A DNA stretch of 64,000 bases from Pseudomonas aylmerensis (GCF_001702265.1 NZ_MAUE01000028.1:62001-126000), one strand, 5' to 3'; positions 15,744-24,011 are shown, counted from the first letter of the stretch. Numbers and translations: made by a program. The notes: generated by a model from the letters alone, not told the origin.

Positions 15744-16148
15744 ATGACAAAGGAAAAGTTGCTGGCCATGCCGGCGGATGACTACATGAATGCCGAACAG
15801 CACGCTTTTTTCGAGCAGCTGCTGCAAGACATGAAAGTGGAACACCACGAGCGCATTGAACAGAACCGTATCGCCATTGAAAGCCTGGACACCCCGGCCG
15901 ACCCGGCTGACGCCGCTTCTGTAGAAGAAGAGCGTACCTGGCTGGTAAACGCCATTGACCGCGACCAGCGCATGCTGCCGCAGCTTGAGCGTGCCCTGGA
16001 ACGCATCAAGGAAGATTCCTTCGGCTGGTGTGATGACAGCGGCGAGCCTATCGGCCTCAAGCGCCTGCTGATCAGCCCGACCACCAAGTACTGCATCGAA
16101 GCGCAAGAGCGCCACGAGCAGATCGACAAGCACCAGCGCCAAGCCTGA
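15744..16148 (+). CDS. dksA2: DksA2-type RNA polymerase-binding factor with only two of four zinc cysteines
   Basis: This 134-residue DksA/TraR protein binds the RNA polymerase secondary channel and works with ppGpp. The coiled-coil tip keeps D53-x-x-D56-x-A58 (DPADAAS), the residues that matter for activity in E. coli DksA. The zinc-finger region has Cys96 and Cys117 but Ser99 and Ala120 where canonical DksA has cysteines. This two-cysteine pattern is that of P. aeruginosa DksA2, which works without zinc. ATG 15744 is preceded by GAGAAA. A weak stem-loop (16160-16183) follows. Confidence 0.8.
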   Translation: MTKEKLLAMPADDYMNAEQHAFFEQLLQDMKVEHHERIEQNRIAIESLDTPADPADAASVEEERTWLVNAIDRDQRMLPQLERALERIKEDSFGWCDDSGEPIGLKRLLISPTTKYCIEAQERHEQIDKHQRQA

Positions 16149-16159
16149 TGCGTTGAAGC

Positions 16160-16183
16160 GGGGGATCGCCTGCGCGGTTCCCC
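16160..16183 (+). terminator. Weak stem-loop after dksA2
   Basis: GGGGATCGC pairs imperfectly with GCGGTTCCCC. There is no T-tract, so termination is uncertain. Confidence 0.3.
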
Positions 16184-16243
16184 GGAGAAAGACCCGTTAC
16201 ACCCCGTCTATTGATCTGCTGCAAGCCACCCCACTAAAGGCCC

Positions 16244-17926
16244 ATGGATAATGGCCCGATAGTGGCGTTTAATGCAGCGACAATAACGACAAGCAGTGGG
16301 GTAACGAAGATGGCTGGAGACGGATCTCTGATGGGCGCAGCAGTGCCACCCCACACGGTGGTGCGCGGGTTGCCCGGCTGGCTGACGCCACTTTTGCAGA
16401 GCGCCGCCCTGGTGCTGGTACTGCTGGGCCTGACGTTCGCCAGCCTGCCGATCTACCTCTGCCTGGCATTGGCGCTGCTGGTGATCTGGCTGCCGAGCCT
16501 GAAAAAACGTACACCCCAGGTGGCAACGGCCGACGCCATCGATGCAATGGGCGAGCTGACGCGCGACCTGTCCTACACCACCAGCCATAACGCACTCTCC
16601 GCAGCCGGCGTGGCCTATTCGGTCAAGCAACTGGCGGCGCGCCTGCAGTCGCAACTGGGCGCGGCCAAGCAGATTGTCAGCAGTGCCGAAGTGATGATCG
16701 GCACCGAACAGCTCACTTCGCAACTCAGCCGCGAAGCCCTCGGGGCGGCCAGCCAGGCCCATCAACGCAGCACTGAAGGCCGGGAAGTATTGGCCGAGTC
16801 GATCACCCGCATGCACCAGCTCAGCCAGCGCGCGAATGCCAGCCGCGAGCTGATCGAAGCCTTGAGCCAGCGCAGCGAGGAAATCCAGCGGGTGACCCTG
16901 GTGATTCAGTCCATCGCCAGCCAGACCAACCTGCTGGCGCTCAACGCGGCCATCGAAGCCGCGCGGGCCGGTGAACATGGGCGCGGGTTCGCGGTTGTGG
17001 CCGATGAAGTGCGCGGGCTCGCCGGTCGCACGGCGACGGCGACTGATGAGGTCGGGGTGATGGTGGCCGATATCCAGCAACGCACGGCCCAGGTGGTAGA
17101 ACAGATTCGCCAGCTGTCGGCGGATTTGCACACCGGCGTCGAGCAGGTGGAGCATGCTGGCGAGCACTTGCACACCATTGCCAGCCTGGCCGCCAGTGTC
17201 GAAGGCCAGGTCAATGAAATCGCCCAGGGCACCGACACCAACCGCACCCAGCTCGACAGCCTGTTCCATGCCGTGGAACAGATGCGCAGCGACCTGGCCG
17301 TGAGCGACCAGCAAACCCGTCAACTGGCCGAGGCTGCCGTGCAGATGGAAGGCCAGGCCGAAACCATCAGCGAACGCCTGGCGGAAGTCGGGCTGGATGA
17401 CTATCACCAGCGCATCTACGACCTGGCGCGCGAAGGCGCCAGCCGGATTGCCGCGCAATTCGAGGCTGATGTGCAGCAGAACCGTATCAGCCTGGATGAC
17501 CTGTTCGACCGCAGCTACACGCTGATTCCCAACACCCAGCCAAGCAAGTACCACAGCCGTTTCGATGGCTACACCGACCAAGTGTTGCCGGCAATCCAGG
17601 AGGCGTTGCTGCCAAGTCATGAAGGCCTGGTATTCGCCATTGCGTGTACGCCGCAAGGCTATGTGCCGACGCACAACAAGGCGTTTTCCCAGGCGCTGAC
17701 CGGCGATGTCCAAGTGGATGCGGTGCAGAATCGCACCAAGCGCAAATTCGAGGACCGCACCGGGATTCGCTGCGGCAGCCATCAGCAGGCGGTCTTGCTG
17801 CAGACTTACACCCGCGATACCGGTGAGCTGATGCATGACCTGTCGGTGCCGATCATGGTCAAGGGCCGGCATTGGGGCGGCTTGCGCCTGGGTTATAAAC
17901 CCGAGGGCGTGAAGGGCGGGCGTTGA
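16244..17926 (+). CDS. Methyl-accepting chemotaxis protein with C-terminal cytoplasmic sensor domain
   Basis: This 560-residue (from ATG 16244) chemoreceptor has one hydrophobic hairpin (about 47-84) and no periplasmic ligand domain. The conserved signalling tip, with AIEAARAGEHGRGFAVVADE, is near 238-257. After the helical module a globular domain of about 150 residues follows (about 395-550), with LIPNTQPSKYHSRFDGYTDQ, ACTPQGYVPTHN and a terminal GGLRLGYKP. It looks like a cytoplasmic Cache-like sensing domain placed after the signalling module. Starts at 16310 (ATG) or 16331 are possible because no site has a strong ribosome signal. Ligand unknown. Confidence 0.82.
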   Translation: MDNGPIVAFNAATITTSSGVTKMAGDGSLMGAAVPPHTVVRGLPGWLTPLLQSAALVLVLLGLTFASLPIYLCLALALLVIWLPSLKKRTPQVATADAIDAMGELTRDLSYTTSHNALSAAGVAYSVKQLAARLQSQLGAAKQIVSSAEVMIGTEQLTSQLSREALGAASQAHQRSTEGREVLAESITRMHQLSQRANASRELIEALSQRSEEIQRVTLVIQSIASQTNLLALNAAIEAARAGEHGRGFAVVADEVRGLAGRTATATDEVGVMVADIQQRTAQVVEQIRQLSADLHTGVEQVEHAGEHLHTIASLAASVEGQVNEIAQGTDTNRTQLDSLFHAVEQMRSDLAVSDQQTRQLAEAAVQMEGQAETISERLAEVGLDDYHQRIYDLAREGASRIAAQFEADVQQNRISLDDLFDRSYTLIPNTQPSKYHSRFDGYTDQVLPAIQEALLPSHEGLVFAIACTPQGYVPTHNKAFSQALTGDVQVDAVQNRTKRKFEDRTGIRCGSHQQAVLLQTYTRDTGELMHDLSVPIMVKGRHWGGLRLGYKPEGVKGGR

Positions 17927-18000
17927 GGATTATTGCGGTTTATGCAAGGGAGCTATTCCGGGGATAGCTTTTTCCTACTGGAAGAAAACCGTAGCATGGC

Positions 18001-18029
18001 CAACATTGTTAGCCAGCTAACTAATGTTG
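18001..18029. promoter_or_regulatory. Long inverted repeat before the 67-residue ORF
   Basis: The core GTTAGCCAGCTAAC is a perfect palindrome around a CA centre. The arms extend with CAACATT on the left and AATGTTG on the right, with one extra base. It ends about 12 bases before the ATG at 18042, so it may be an operator or a 5' UTR hairpin that affects translation. Confidence 0.5.
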
Positions 18030-18041
18030 CGGAGAAACTCC

Positions 18042-18245
18042 ATGCAAACCAAAGTCGATGTCGCCGTGATGATTGGCAGTGGCGTACCGCCGACCCTGCG
18101 GGCACTGGGTCAGAAAGCCTGCTGGGTCGTATTGCTCAACGGTGAGCAGCGCGGCACGGCGTTCGCCAGCCGTGATGAAGCCGAGGAATGCAGGGCGGCC
18201 TGGCAGGCGCTGTTGCGCCTGGAGCAGTCCGACAGCCTGCATTGA
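18042..18245 (+). CDS. Hypothetical protein, 67 residues
   Basis: A small protein with no signal peptide or membrane segment. It starts MQTKVDVAVMIGSG and has a short beta-like stretch (KACWVVLLNGEQRGTAF) and an acidic helix with an RDEAEECRAAWQALL pattern. ATG 18042 is preceded by GGAGAAACTC. The upstream region carries a long inverted repeat. It converges on the next gene with seven bases between stops. Function not recognised. Confidence 0.65.
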   Translation: MQTKVDVAVMIGSGVPPTLRALGQKACWVVLLNGEQRGTAFASRDEAEECRAAWQALLRLEQSDSLH

Positions 18246-18252
18246 TCTGCGC

Positions 18253-18489
18253 TTAGTGAGGTTGATGCAGGCGTTGATTCAGCTCATCCACCGCGATCGC
18301 CCATTCGGCGTCATCGCGCAGCTCTTCCTTCAGGAATGCCGCTTGCTGGGGCGTCCAGAAGGGAGCATCGATCAGTTTCACGTCCTCGGGCAACGGGTTG
18401 CTGGCAATGAACGTATCGATGGCTTCTGGGGATGAGTCCAGGCCCAGTTGATCAAACAGGGTTTCAAGTGTTGGGATTGGCGCGTCCAT
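18253..18489 (-). CDS. DUF2789-like small protein
   Basis: This 78-residue protein reads MDAPIPTLETLFDQLGLDS, then APFWTPQQAAFLKEEL, a pattern remembered from DUF2789 proteins of Pseudomonas. An ATG 12 bases upstream (18501) is possible, but GGAGAACG lies just before ATG 18489 and makes a good ribosome site. No membrane segment. Function of the family is unknown. Confidence 0.65.
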   Translation of the reverse strand: MDAPIPTLETLFDQLGLDSSPEAIDTFIASNPLPEDVKLIDAPFWTPQQAAFLKEELRDDAEWAIAVDELNQRLHQPH

Positions 18490-18558
18490 ATCGTTCTCCA
18501 TGCAGGGTGGTCGTTATGCATGGGAGGTTCGTGGCGCGGCGGAGTTCGAATTTGTTGC

Positions 18559-18789
18559 TCAGGAGTTGAGCGCACCGGCATCGACTGCGCTCTTGAGCGC
18601 CTTGGCGGCGTCCTTGGCAGCAATGGCGGCGGCGTCCACGGTTTTGAACCAGCGGTCTTTTTCCACCTGGTGGGTGGTGACAGTGGTCAGCGGTGGCTTG
18701 GCCCGCATCACGATCACCGCTTGAAACTCACCGTCTACCTCTCGTGCATCGCCATGGATGAAAAATTCGCCGATATCAAATTCCGTCAC
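18559..18789 (-). CDS. Hypothetical protein, 76 residues, GTG start
   Basis: The frame is open far upstream, but GTG 18789 with GGGAAGG seven bases before it gives a compact protein that starts MTEFDIGEFFIHGDAREV. It ends with an Ala-rich helix (AAAIAAKDAAKALKSAVDAGAL). The N-terminal two-thirds look like a small beta domain. No family recognised. Low-complexity Ala helix at the C-terminus could mediate packing. Confidence 0.55.
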   Translation of the reverse strand: MTEFDIGEFFIHGDAREVDGEFQAVIVMRAKPPLTTVTTHQVEKDRWFKTVDAAAIAAKDAAKALKSAVDAGALNS

Positions 18790-18901
18790 GTATAGCCTTC
18801 CCTTGGAGATAACTGCACTGGTGAAACCTGGCCCGGAGGGACAAAGTTCAGTGGACGGGCCAGTATGGCAGTTGTTGCGGGTCGGCGGCGCAGTAAAGTC
18901 A

Positions 18902-19174
18902 TCAAGGTGACGAAACGATGCCTCCATGCGGCTGATGCAGGACGGCCTCGAGCTCTTTGGCCAGTTCGCACGCCTTGATATGGTTACTGCGAAAGCCTCG
19001 GATTCGACCGCTGAGCACTTCTCGGATATGAAAGAAGTTGCGGCCGGCCGGTACCACTTGGTAAAGAACTGAATCCGAGTACCCGTCGTAGCCGCGCAAG
19101 CGGTAGTATTGCGCCTCGTCCTGGCATGATGAACGAGTGTTCGAGGACAGAGTGTCGTAGGTTGGTCGTTGCAT
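18902..19174 (-). CDS. Hypothetical protein, 90 residues
   Basis: It starts MQRPTYDTLSSNTRSS with GAAAGGAACAG upstream, a good ribosome site. The middle part (YQVVPAGRNFFHIREVLSGRIRGFRSNHIKACELAKELEA) looks like a folded small domain with a basic surface. No signal peptide. It lies 112 bases upstream of and in the same direction as the 76-residue gene, possibly one transcript. Function unknown. Confidence 0.6.
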   Translation of the reverse strand: MQRPTYDTLSSNTRSSCQDEAQYYRLRGYDGYSDSVLYQVVPAGRNFFHIREVLSGRIRGFRSNHIKACELAKELEAVLHQPHGGIVSSP

Positions 19175-19352
19175 GGACTGTTCCTTTCGATCAATTCGGT
19201 TGACCCATCTGCAGCGTTTTGAGTAGTTTTGATCGGTGCAGCTGTTTTAGTATTGTCGTCGGCAGCTGGCGCGCGGTTCCATGCCAGGTATGTATTTTTG
19301 TGTTGGGTGTCGGAAAACTGCATTTTTAACTGGGTTATCTTCTGAAGTTGGT

Positions 19353-19418
19353 CGGTCCGTATTCTCGGACCGTGGAACCTGTGATCTCCTGTGGTGCCTG
19401 ATGACCTTGCACAAGGTC
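19353..19418. promoter_or_regulatory. Two palindromes in a 397-bp gene-free stretch
   Basis: CGGTCCG-N6-CGGACCG at 19353-19372 and GACCTTG-CA-CAAGGTC at 19403-19418. They lie between the divergent 90-residue and 156-residue genes (gap 19175-19571). The second is a perfect operator-like palindrome. No other feature is supported in this gap. Confidence 0.4.
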
Positions 19419-19571
19419 CATCGCGTACGTCTGTACTAGTCTTATGGCGCGACAGCGGGATCTTCTTCAGTTTTTTCAATGTGAATGTGTTGTATGCACG
19501 CGCCGTGATGGCCGTTTTTTTGTGCTGCCCGCTCTGGCGGACAGCGCTCTTTTCGATGTGGGGGCGTTTCC

Positions 19572-20042
19572 TTGGCAGTCAGTAATCTGGATATGCACGC
19601 GTTATTTGTGCTGGGTGATTTGCGCGCAAAGTTGGTCAAGCAGTTTCAATCCCGTTTTGTCTACATCACTGAACAGACGCCGGAAGGCATCTACATCGCC
19701 GAAATCGATACCGAAGCGGCGATGGTGGTGGATGACAAACCCCGCCTGGAACTCAAAGTGGGTGATCATTTCCGCGCGGCAGTATTGCCCAGTCGTGAAG
19801 GCGGCAAGTTTGAGTTGAAGTTTCGCGACATCAAGTTGACGGTGTATGGCCTGGGCGACTATGCCTTTGTGTCTTCGGCCGACGGCCAGGGCATCGTCTT
19901 CAAGGAAGGCCACAGCGTGATGCTGGTGTTTGCCGCGAATGAGCAACTGCAGGAAGGCTTGACCAAAACCCTGAAGGCCGTGACCGGCAAGGCCGCCAAG
20001 TGGCGCAAGGGTGAACTGGTGACCTTCAAGGCCAGCGAGTAA
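19572..20042 (+). CDS. Hypothetical cytoplasmic protein, 156 residues
   Basis: No signal peptide or membrane segment. The protein is beta-rich (VGDHFRAAVLPSREGGKFELKFRDIKLTVYGLGDYAFVSS) with a lysine-rich C-terminus (TGKAAKWRKGELVTFKASE). The start is unsettled: TTG 19572 has GGGGGCG about eight bases upstream, while ATG 19593 lacks a ribosome site. Family not recognised; a PilZ- or OB-like fold would be guesswork. Confidence 0.6.
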   Translation: MAVSNLDMHALFVLGDLRAKLVKQFQSRFVYITEQTPEGIYIAEIDTEAAMVVDDKPRLELKVGDHFRAAVLPSREGGKFELKFRDIKLTVYGLGDYAFVSSADGQGIVFKEGHSVMLVFAANEQLQEGLTKTLKAVTGKAAKWRKGELVTFKASE

Positions 20043-20175
20043 TCCGCCCATACCACGAACATCCGTTGTCTCCCGGAACCTCTACTACAGTTGAGTTGAC
20101 TTAACTATTCAGAGGCTTCGCGCATAGTCAGCAAAGCCGCCCGCTGGTTGCTGCATTATCGCGAGGTGCGAAGGC

Positions 20176-21192
20176 ATGAAAGGATTGAAAACGTTGTTGG
20201 CTGCATCCCTGACGACCCTCGGCCTGTCCGTGGCGGCGTTGCCGGTATCCGCAGCCGAGGCGCCGATACATTTCGCCGACCTGAACTGGGAAAGCGGCAG
20301 CCTGATTACCGAAGTACTGCGGGTAATTGTCGAAAAGGGCTACGACTTGCCTACCGACACCTTGCCCGGCACGACCATCACCCTGGAAACCGCGCTGGCC
20401 AAGAATGATATCCAGGTCATCGGCGAAGAGTGGGCCGGCCGGAGCCCGGTGTGGGTCAAGGCCGAGGCCGAAGGTAAAGTGGTGGGTCTGGGAGATACGG
20501 TCAAAGGAGCCACCGAAGGCTGGTGGGTGCCGGAATACGTGGTCAAGGGCGACCCGGCCAAGGGCATCAAGCCGCTGGCGCCGGGCCTCAAGAGCGTGAA
20601 GGACCTGGCGCAATACAAGGACGTGTTCAAGGACCCGGAATCCCCGGGCAAGGGACGCTTTCTCAACAGCCCCATCGGCTGGACCTCGGAAGTGGTCAAC
20701 AAGCAGAAACTCAAGGCCTACGGCCTGGATGACAGCTATGTGAACTTCCGCAGCGGCTCCGGCGCAGCGCTGGATGCCGAGATTGCCTCGTCTATTCGGC
20801 GTGGCAAACCGGTGCTGTTTTACTACTGGTCACCGACGCCGTTGATGGGGCGCTACAAGCTGATCCAGTTGGAAGAGCCACCGTTTGACGCCGAGGCGTG
20901 GAAGACGCTGACGGATGCGGACAACCCTGATCCCAAACCGACTCGCTCGCTGGCTTCCAAATTGAGTATCGGCGTGTCCACGCCATTCCAGAAGGAACAT
21001 CCGCAGATTGCCAGCTTTTTCGAGAAGGTCGAGTTCCCGATTGACCCGCTGAACAAAGCCCTGGCAACCATGAGCGAAAATCACACCGCGCCTCGAGAAG
21101 TTGCGCAGGTGTTCCTCAAGGAACACCCGGAAGTGTGGAAGGCGTGGCTGCCCGAGGATGTGGCACAGAAGGTCGAGGCTAGCCTCAAGTAG
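20176..21192 (+). CDS. Glycine-betaine/choline-type ABC transporter substrate-binding protein (orphan)
   Basis: This 338-residue OpuAC-family periplasmic protein has a signal peptide of about 26 residues (LAASLTTLGLSVAALPVSAAEA). The ligand region holds several Trp/Tyr (DLNWESGSL, EEWAGRSPVW, EGWWVPEYV, FYYWSPTPLM), as expected for an aromatic box that binds a quaternary ammonium group. No permease or ATPase gene is next to it. Pseudomonas uses several orphan binding proteins (CaiX, BetX type) with one core transporter, so this may be one of those. ATG 20176 follows GCGAGGTGCGAAGG. A REPIN array lies downstream. Confidence 0.82.
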   Translation: MKGLKTLLAASLTTLGLSVAALPVSAAEAPIHFADLNWESGSLITEVLRVIVEKGYDLPTDTLPGTTITLETALAKNDIQVIGEEWAGRSPVWVKAEAEGKVVGLGDTVKGATEGWWVPEYVVKGDPAKGIKPLAPGLKSVKDLAQYKDVFKDPESPGKGRFLNSPIGWTSEVVNKQKLKAYGLDDSYVNFRSGSGAALDAEIASSIRRGKPVLFYYWSPTPLMGRYKLIQLEEPPFDAEAWKTLTDADNPDPKPTRSLASKLSIGVSTPFQKEHPQIASFFEKVEFPIDPLNKALATMSENHTAPREVAQVFLKEHPEVWKAWLPEDVAQKVEASLK

Positions 21193-21226
21193 ACCTTGGG
21201 CATCAAGTCCGGAGAATGATCGACAA

Positions 21227-21316
21227 TGTGGGAGCGGGGTTGCTTGCGAAGGGGGTGTGTCAGGCGCTGAAGGTAGTGGCTGACCCACCGTCTTCGCAGG
21301 CAAGCCAGCTCCCACA
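21227..21316. repeat. REPIN array unit 1
   Basis: 90-bp unit with inverted arms starting TGTGGGAGCGGGGTTGC and ending GCCAGCTCCCACA. First of three tandemly arranged copies. Confidence 0.9.
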
Positions 21317-21411
21317 TTTTGCAATGTATTTCAAGGTTGGAACCGGGTTGTACCTGCAACTCAAATGCCAGTGCAGCACCGCGACTCCCAAGCCCGAACA
21401 ACGATCAAAAC

Positions 21412-21501
21412 TGTGGGAGCGGGCTTGCTCGCGAAAGCGGTGTGTCAGTTGATGAATATGCTAACTGGTCCACCGCCTTCGCGAGCAAGCCCGCTCCCAC
21501 A
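21412..21501. repeat. REPIN array unit 2
   Basis: 90-bp unit, arms TGTGGGAGCGGGCTTGCTCG and CGAGCAAGCCCGCTCCCACA. Starts 185 bases after unit 1. The spacers also repeat (TGTATT-CAAGGTTGGAACCGG after each unit and CAACGATCAAAAC before units 2 and 3). Confidence 0.9.
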
Positions 21502-21595
21502 TTTGGGATGTATTCCAAGGTTGGAACCGGCTTGTGCCGTCGGTGAAAATGTCGGTGCAGCACCGTTAGCCCCAAGCCCAAACAACGATCAAAAC

Positions 21596-21685
21596 TGTGG
21601 GAGCGGGCTTGCCCGCGAAAGCGGTGTGCCAGTCGCTGAAGGTAGTGGCTGACCCACCGCCTTCGCAGGCAAGCCAGCTCCCACA
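21596..21685. repeat. REPIN array unit 3
   Basis: 90-bp unit, arms TGTGGGAGCGGGCTTGCCCG and GCAAGCCAGCTCCCACA. Starts 184 bases after unit 2, so the whole unit plus spacer has been duplicated. Confidence 0.9.
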
Positions 21686-21756
21686 TTTTGCAGGTATTCC
21701 AAGGTTGGAACCGGGTTGATCCGACCACTCAAATGCCGCTGCCGCGCCCCGAATCA

Positions 21757-21772
21757 CAAGCCCGCTCCCACA
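21757..21772. repeat. Half REP next to the TonB receptor stop
   Basis: CAAGCCCGCTCCCACA is a single right-hand REP arm, followed by the same TGTATTCCAAGG flank as the complete units. It is probably what remains of a fourth unit. Confidence 0.75.
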
Positions 21773-21791
21773 TTTGGGGTGTATTCCAAGG

Positions 21792-23918
21792 CTAGAACTT
21801 GGTCTGTACTGCCAGCTCAAACGTGCGCGGGGCGCCCAGGTAGTACGCCGGGGAGACATGGGCAAACTCGGCATAGACTTCATTCGTCAGGTTACGCACG
21901 CGACCGGTGATCGAGGTGTGTGCGTCGACCTTGTAGCGCAGGAACGTCCCGAACAGCGTGTAAGCCGGCACTGTCTGGGTATTGGCGTTATCCGCGTACA
22001 CCTGCGCCACGTACCGTGCATCCACGCCGCCTTGCCAATCCTCGGCAAAATCATACGTCAGCCACACATTACCCACGCGCTTGGGCACGTTGGTGGGCGT
22101 ATTGCCCTTGCGCGAGACCACCGCGCCGCTGGCGATTTTCTCGTTGAACTCGTCGTACTCGGCATCTACCCAGGCGAAGTTGCCTTCTGCCAGCAGCCTT
22201 GGCGTGATGCGCAAGGAGCTGGCCAGTTCGATGCCTCTGGACGACTGCGCGCCGACCGGAATGCTGCTGGTGGGGTCTTGCGGATCGGTAACCGCAAAAT
22301 CCTTGCGCTCGATTGTGTAGGCCGCCACGGTGGCCGAGCCCCGGCCGTCCAGATAATCGAACTTGCTGCCCACTTCCCACTGTTTGCCCGTCGATACATC
22401 GAACACTTGCGTGGTGGTACTCGGTTGCTCGGCAGCGGTGCTGTATTGCACATAGACATTGGCCGAGGGGATGAACTGGTACGTCAAGCCCACACGGCCG
22501 GTCACCGGCTCCCAGCTGCGGGTGAAATGCCTTGGGTTGCTGGCGGTCACCGCGCGGTGGTTGGTGACATCCAGGTCGATGGCGTCATAACGCAGACCGG
22601 TCAGCAGCGACAATTTGTCAGTCAGACCCAGGCGATTCTCCACGAACAGCGCCTTGGTGGTGACTTCGCTGGTCTTGTCCTTGCCGAAGCTTTCCCGGGT
22701 GCGCGGGATGTCGTAGAAGTGCCCTGGATCGAAATTGTTCGGATCCACCGTGCTGTTGCCCGACACATTCAGCGGAGTGTTGGTGGTGCTGTTGACCTTG
22801 TACTCAAAGCCGCCGGACCAGGTGGTCGACAAGCCGAAGAGGCTGTCTTCGTGGCGCAGTTCGAACTGGTTGCCGTGCTGTTCACCCTGATGACGCACCT
22901 GATAGGCAGTAGAGCGGTTCACCGCGCTGTTGTCGGCGTTGTACTGGTAGGTTTCCAGGTTGCGGTAATCGCGCTGACTGTCCAGGTGGTAGAGCGTGTT
23001 CTTCAGGGTGGTGCTGTCGTTGATACGGTAGTCGATGATCGAGCGCGCCCAGATCGTGCGTTGCTCGTAACGGCCATCGGCGACGTTGTAGTTGTTGAAA
23101 CGGTTGTGCTTGTCGATCTTCAGCTCGCCGGCCTTGGGGTTGAGCACCGGTGTGCCCCAATAGGGGCTGTCCTCGTGTTCATCCTGATATTCCAGGGCCA
23201 GCGTATGCGAAAGGTTGGGAGTGAGATCACTGAGCAGGGAAAACGCCAGGCTCCAGGCGTCGCGCTGGTCGCGATCGATGTAGCTGTGGTTGGTATTGCG
23301 GCTCACATCCAGGCGCGCGTAGTGCTGGACGTCGGCGCCAGGGTCGGTGAGCGCGTGGTTGACCCCCAAGGCCATGCCGACGGTGTCGTAGCTGCCGTAG
23401 GTCAGTTGGGCCTCGGCGGCCTGTTCCTCGCGGGTGGCCAACTTGGTCACGTAGTTGAGCGACCCCCCCACGGAGCCGGCGCCGTTGATCAGGGAGGAGG
23501 GGCCGCCGACCAATTCCACCCGGTCATAAATCCAGGCATCCACCGGTCGGGCCAGGCCCGTGGCGACGTTGATGCCATTGAACATCTGGGTGATCTGGTT
23601 GCTGGTGAAGCCACGATACGACACAAACCCGCCAAACCCCGGCGGCGCGCTGGCGTTGACGCCGGGCAGGGTGTTGGCCGCATCGCGGAAGGTCTTCGCC
23701 CCATGGCGCTCGATATCGTTGCGATTGGCAATCGCCACCGACGCCGGGGTTTCCCGCACGCTCAAGCCCAGCCGCGAAGCGACGCCGCTGGATTGGTCCA
23801 GGGCCAGGCCGGGCTCGGCGGTTTGTTCGCCATCAACGGTGGTAGGCGCCAGTTCAATGGCCCAGGTGCAGACAGGCAGACAGCCGAAAAGGCCCGCCAA
23901 CAGAGGTAAATGTTTCAT
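21792..23918 (-). CDS. TonB-dependent outer-membrane receptor (siderophore/metal type)
   Basis: This 708-residue receptor has a signal peptide of about 20 residues (KHLPLLAGLFGCLPVCTWA), a plug domain (about 50-160) with VRETPASVAIANRNDIERHG and YDRVELVGGPSSLINGAGSVGG, and a beta-barrel ending in FELAVQTKF with a terminal Phe. No N-terminal STN domain, so it does not signal to an anti-sigma factor. The DUF2946 gene lies 93 bases upstream on the same strand. DUF2946 proteins often accompany copper-related receptors, so a copper or metallophore substrate is possible. ATG 23918 has AGGA eight bases upstream. Confidence 0.85.
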   Translation of the reverse strand: MKHLPLLAGLFGCLPVCTWAIELAPTTVDGEQTAEPGLALDQSSGVASRLGLSVRETPASVAIANRNDIERHGAKTFRDAANTLPGVNASAPPGFGGFVSYRGFTSNQITQMFNGINVATGLARPVDAWIYDRVELVGGPSSLINGAGSVGGSLNYVTKLATREEQAAEAQLTYGSYDTVGMALGVNHALTDPGADVQHYARLDVSRNTNHSYIDRDQRDAWSLAFSLLSDLTPNLSHTLALEYQDEHEDSPYWGTPVLNPKAGELKIDKHNRFNNYNVADGRYEQRTIWARSIIDYRINDSTTLKNTLYHLDSQRDYRNLETYQYNADNSAVNRSTAYQVRHQGEQHGNQFELRHEDSLFGLSTTWSGGFEYKVNSTTNTPLNVSGNSTVDPNNFDPGHFYDIPRTRESFGKDKTSEVTTKALFVENRLGLTDKLSLLTGLRYDAIDLDVTNHRAVTASNPRHFTRSWEPVTGRVGLTYQFIPSANVYVQYSTAAEQPSTTTQVFDVSTGKQWEVGSKFDYLDGRGSATVAAYTIERKDFAVTDPQDPTSSIPVGAQSSRGIELASSLRITPRLLAEGNFAWVDAEYDEFNEKIASGAVVSRKGNTPTNVPKRVGNVWLTYDFAEDWQGGVDARYVAQVYADNANTQTVPAYTLFGTFLRYKVDAHTSITGRVRNLTNEVYAEFAHVSPAYYLGAPRTFELAVQTKF

Positions 23919-24011
23919 GTTCAATCCTGAAAAACTTGGCTCGAAAACAACGCACGGCCGCCCGTTCTTCCTTGCGGAAACGGTGGTCAGTGCAGATCGG
24001 AACGCGAAGGA

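Noticed and set aside
18559..19479. 306-residue minus-strand frame covering the 76-residue gene
   Set aside because: The upstream 230 residues look random and overlap a better-supported 90-residue gene in another frame. Only the part from GTG 18789 has a ribosome site.
21227..21772. CRISPR-like periodicity of repeats
   Set aside because: Repeats are 90-bp inverted REP pairs with repeated, not unique, spacers and no cas genes.
21774..23909. 711-residue plus-strand frame opposite the TonB receptor
   Set aside because: Antisense shadow; the minus strand has signal peptide, plug and barrel.
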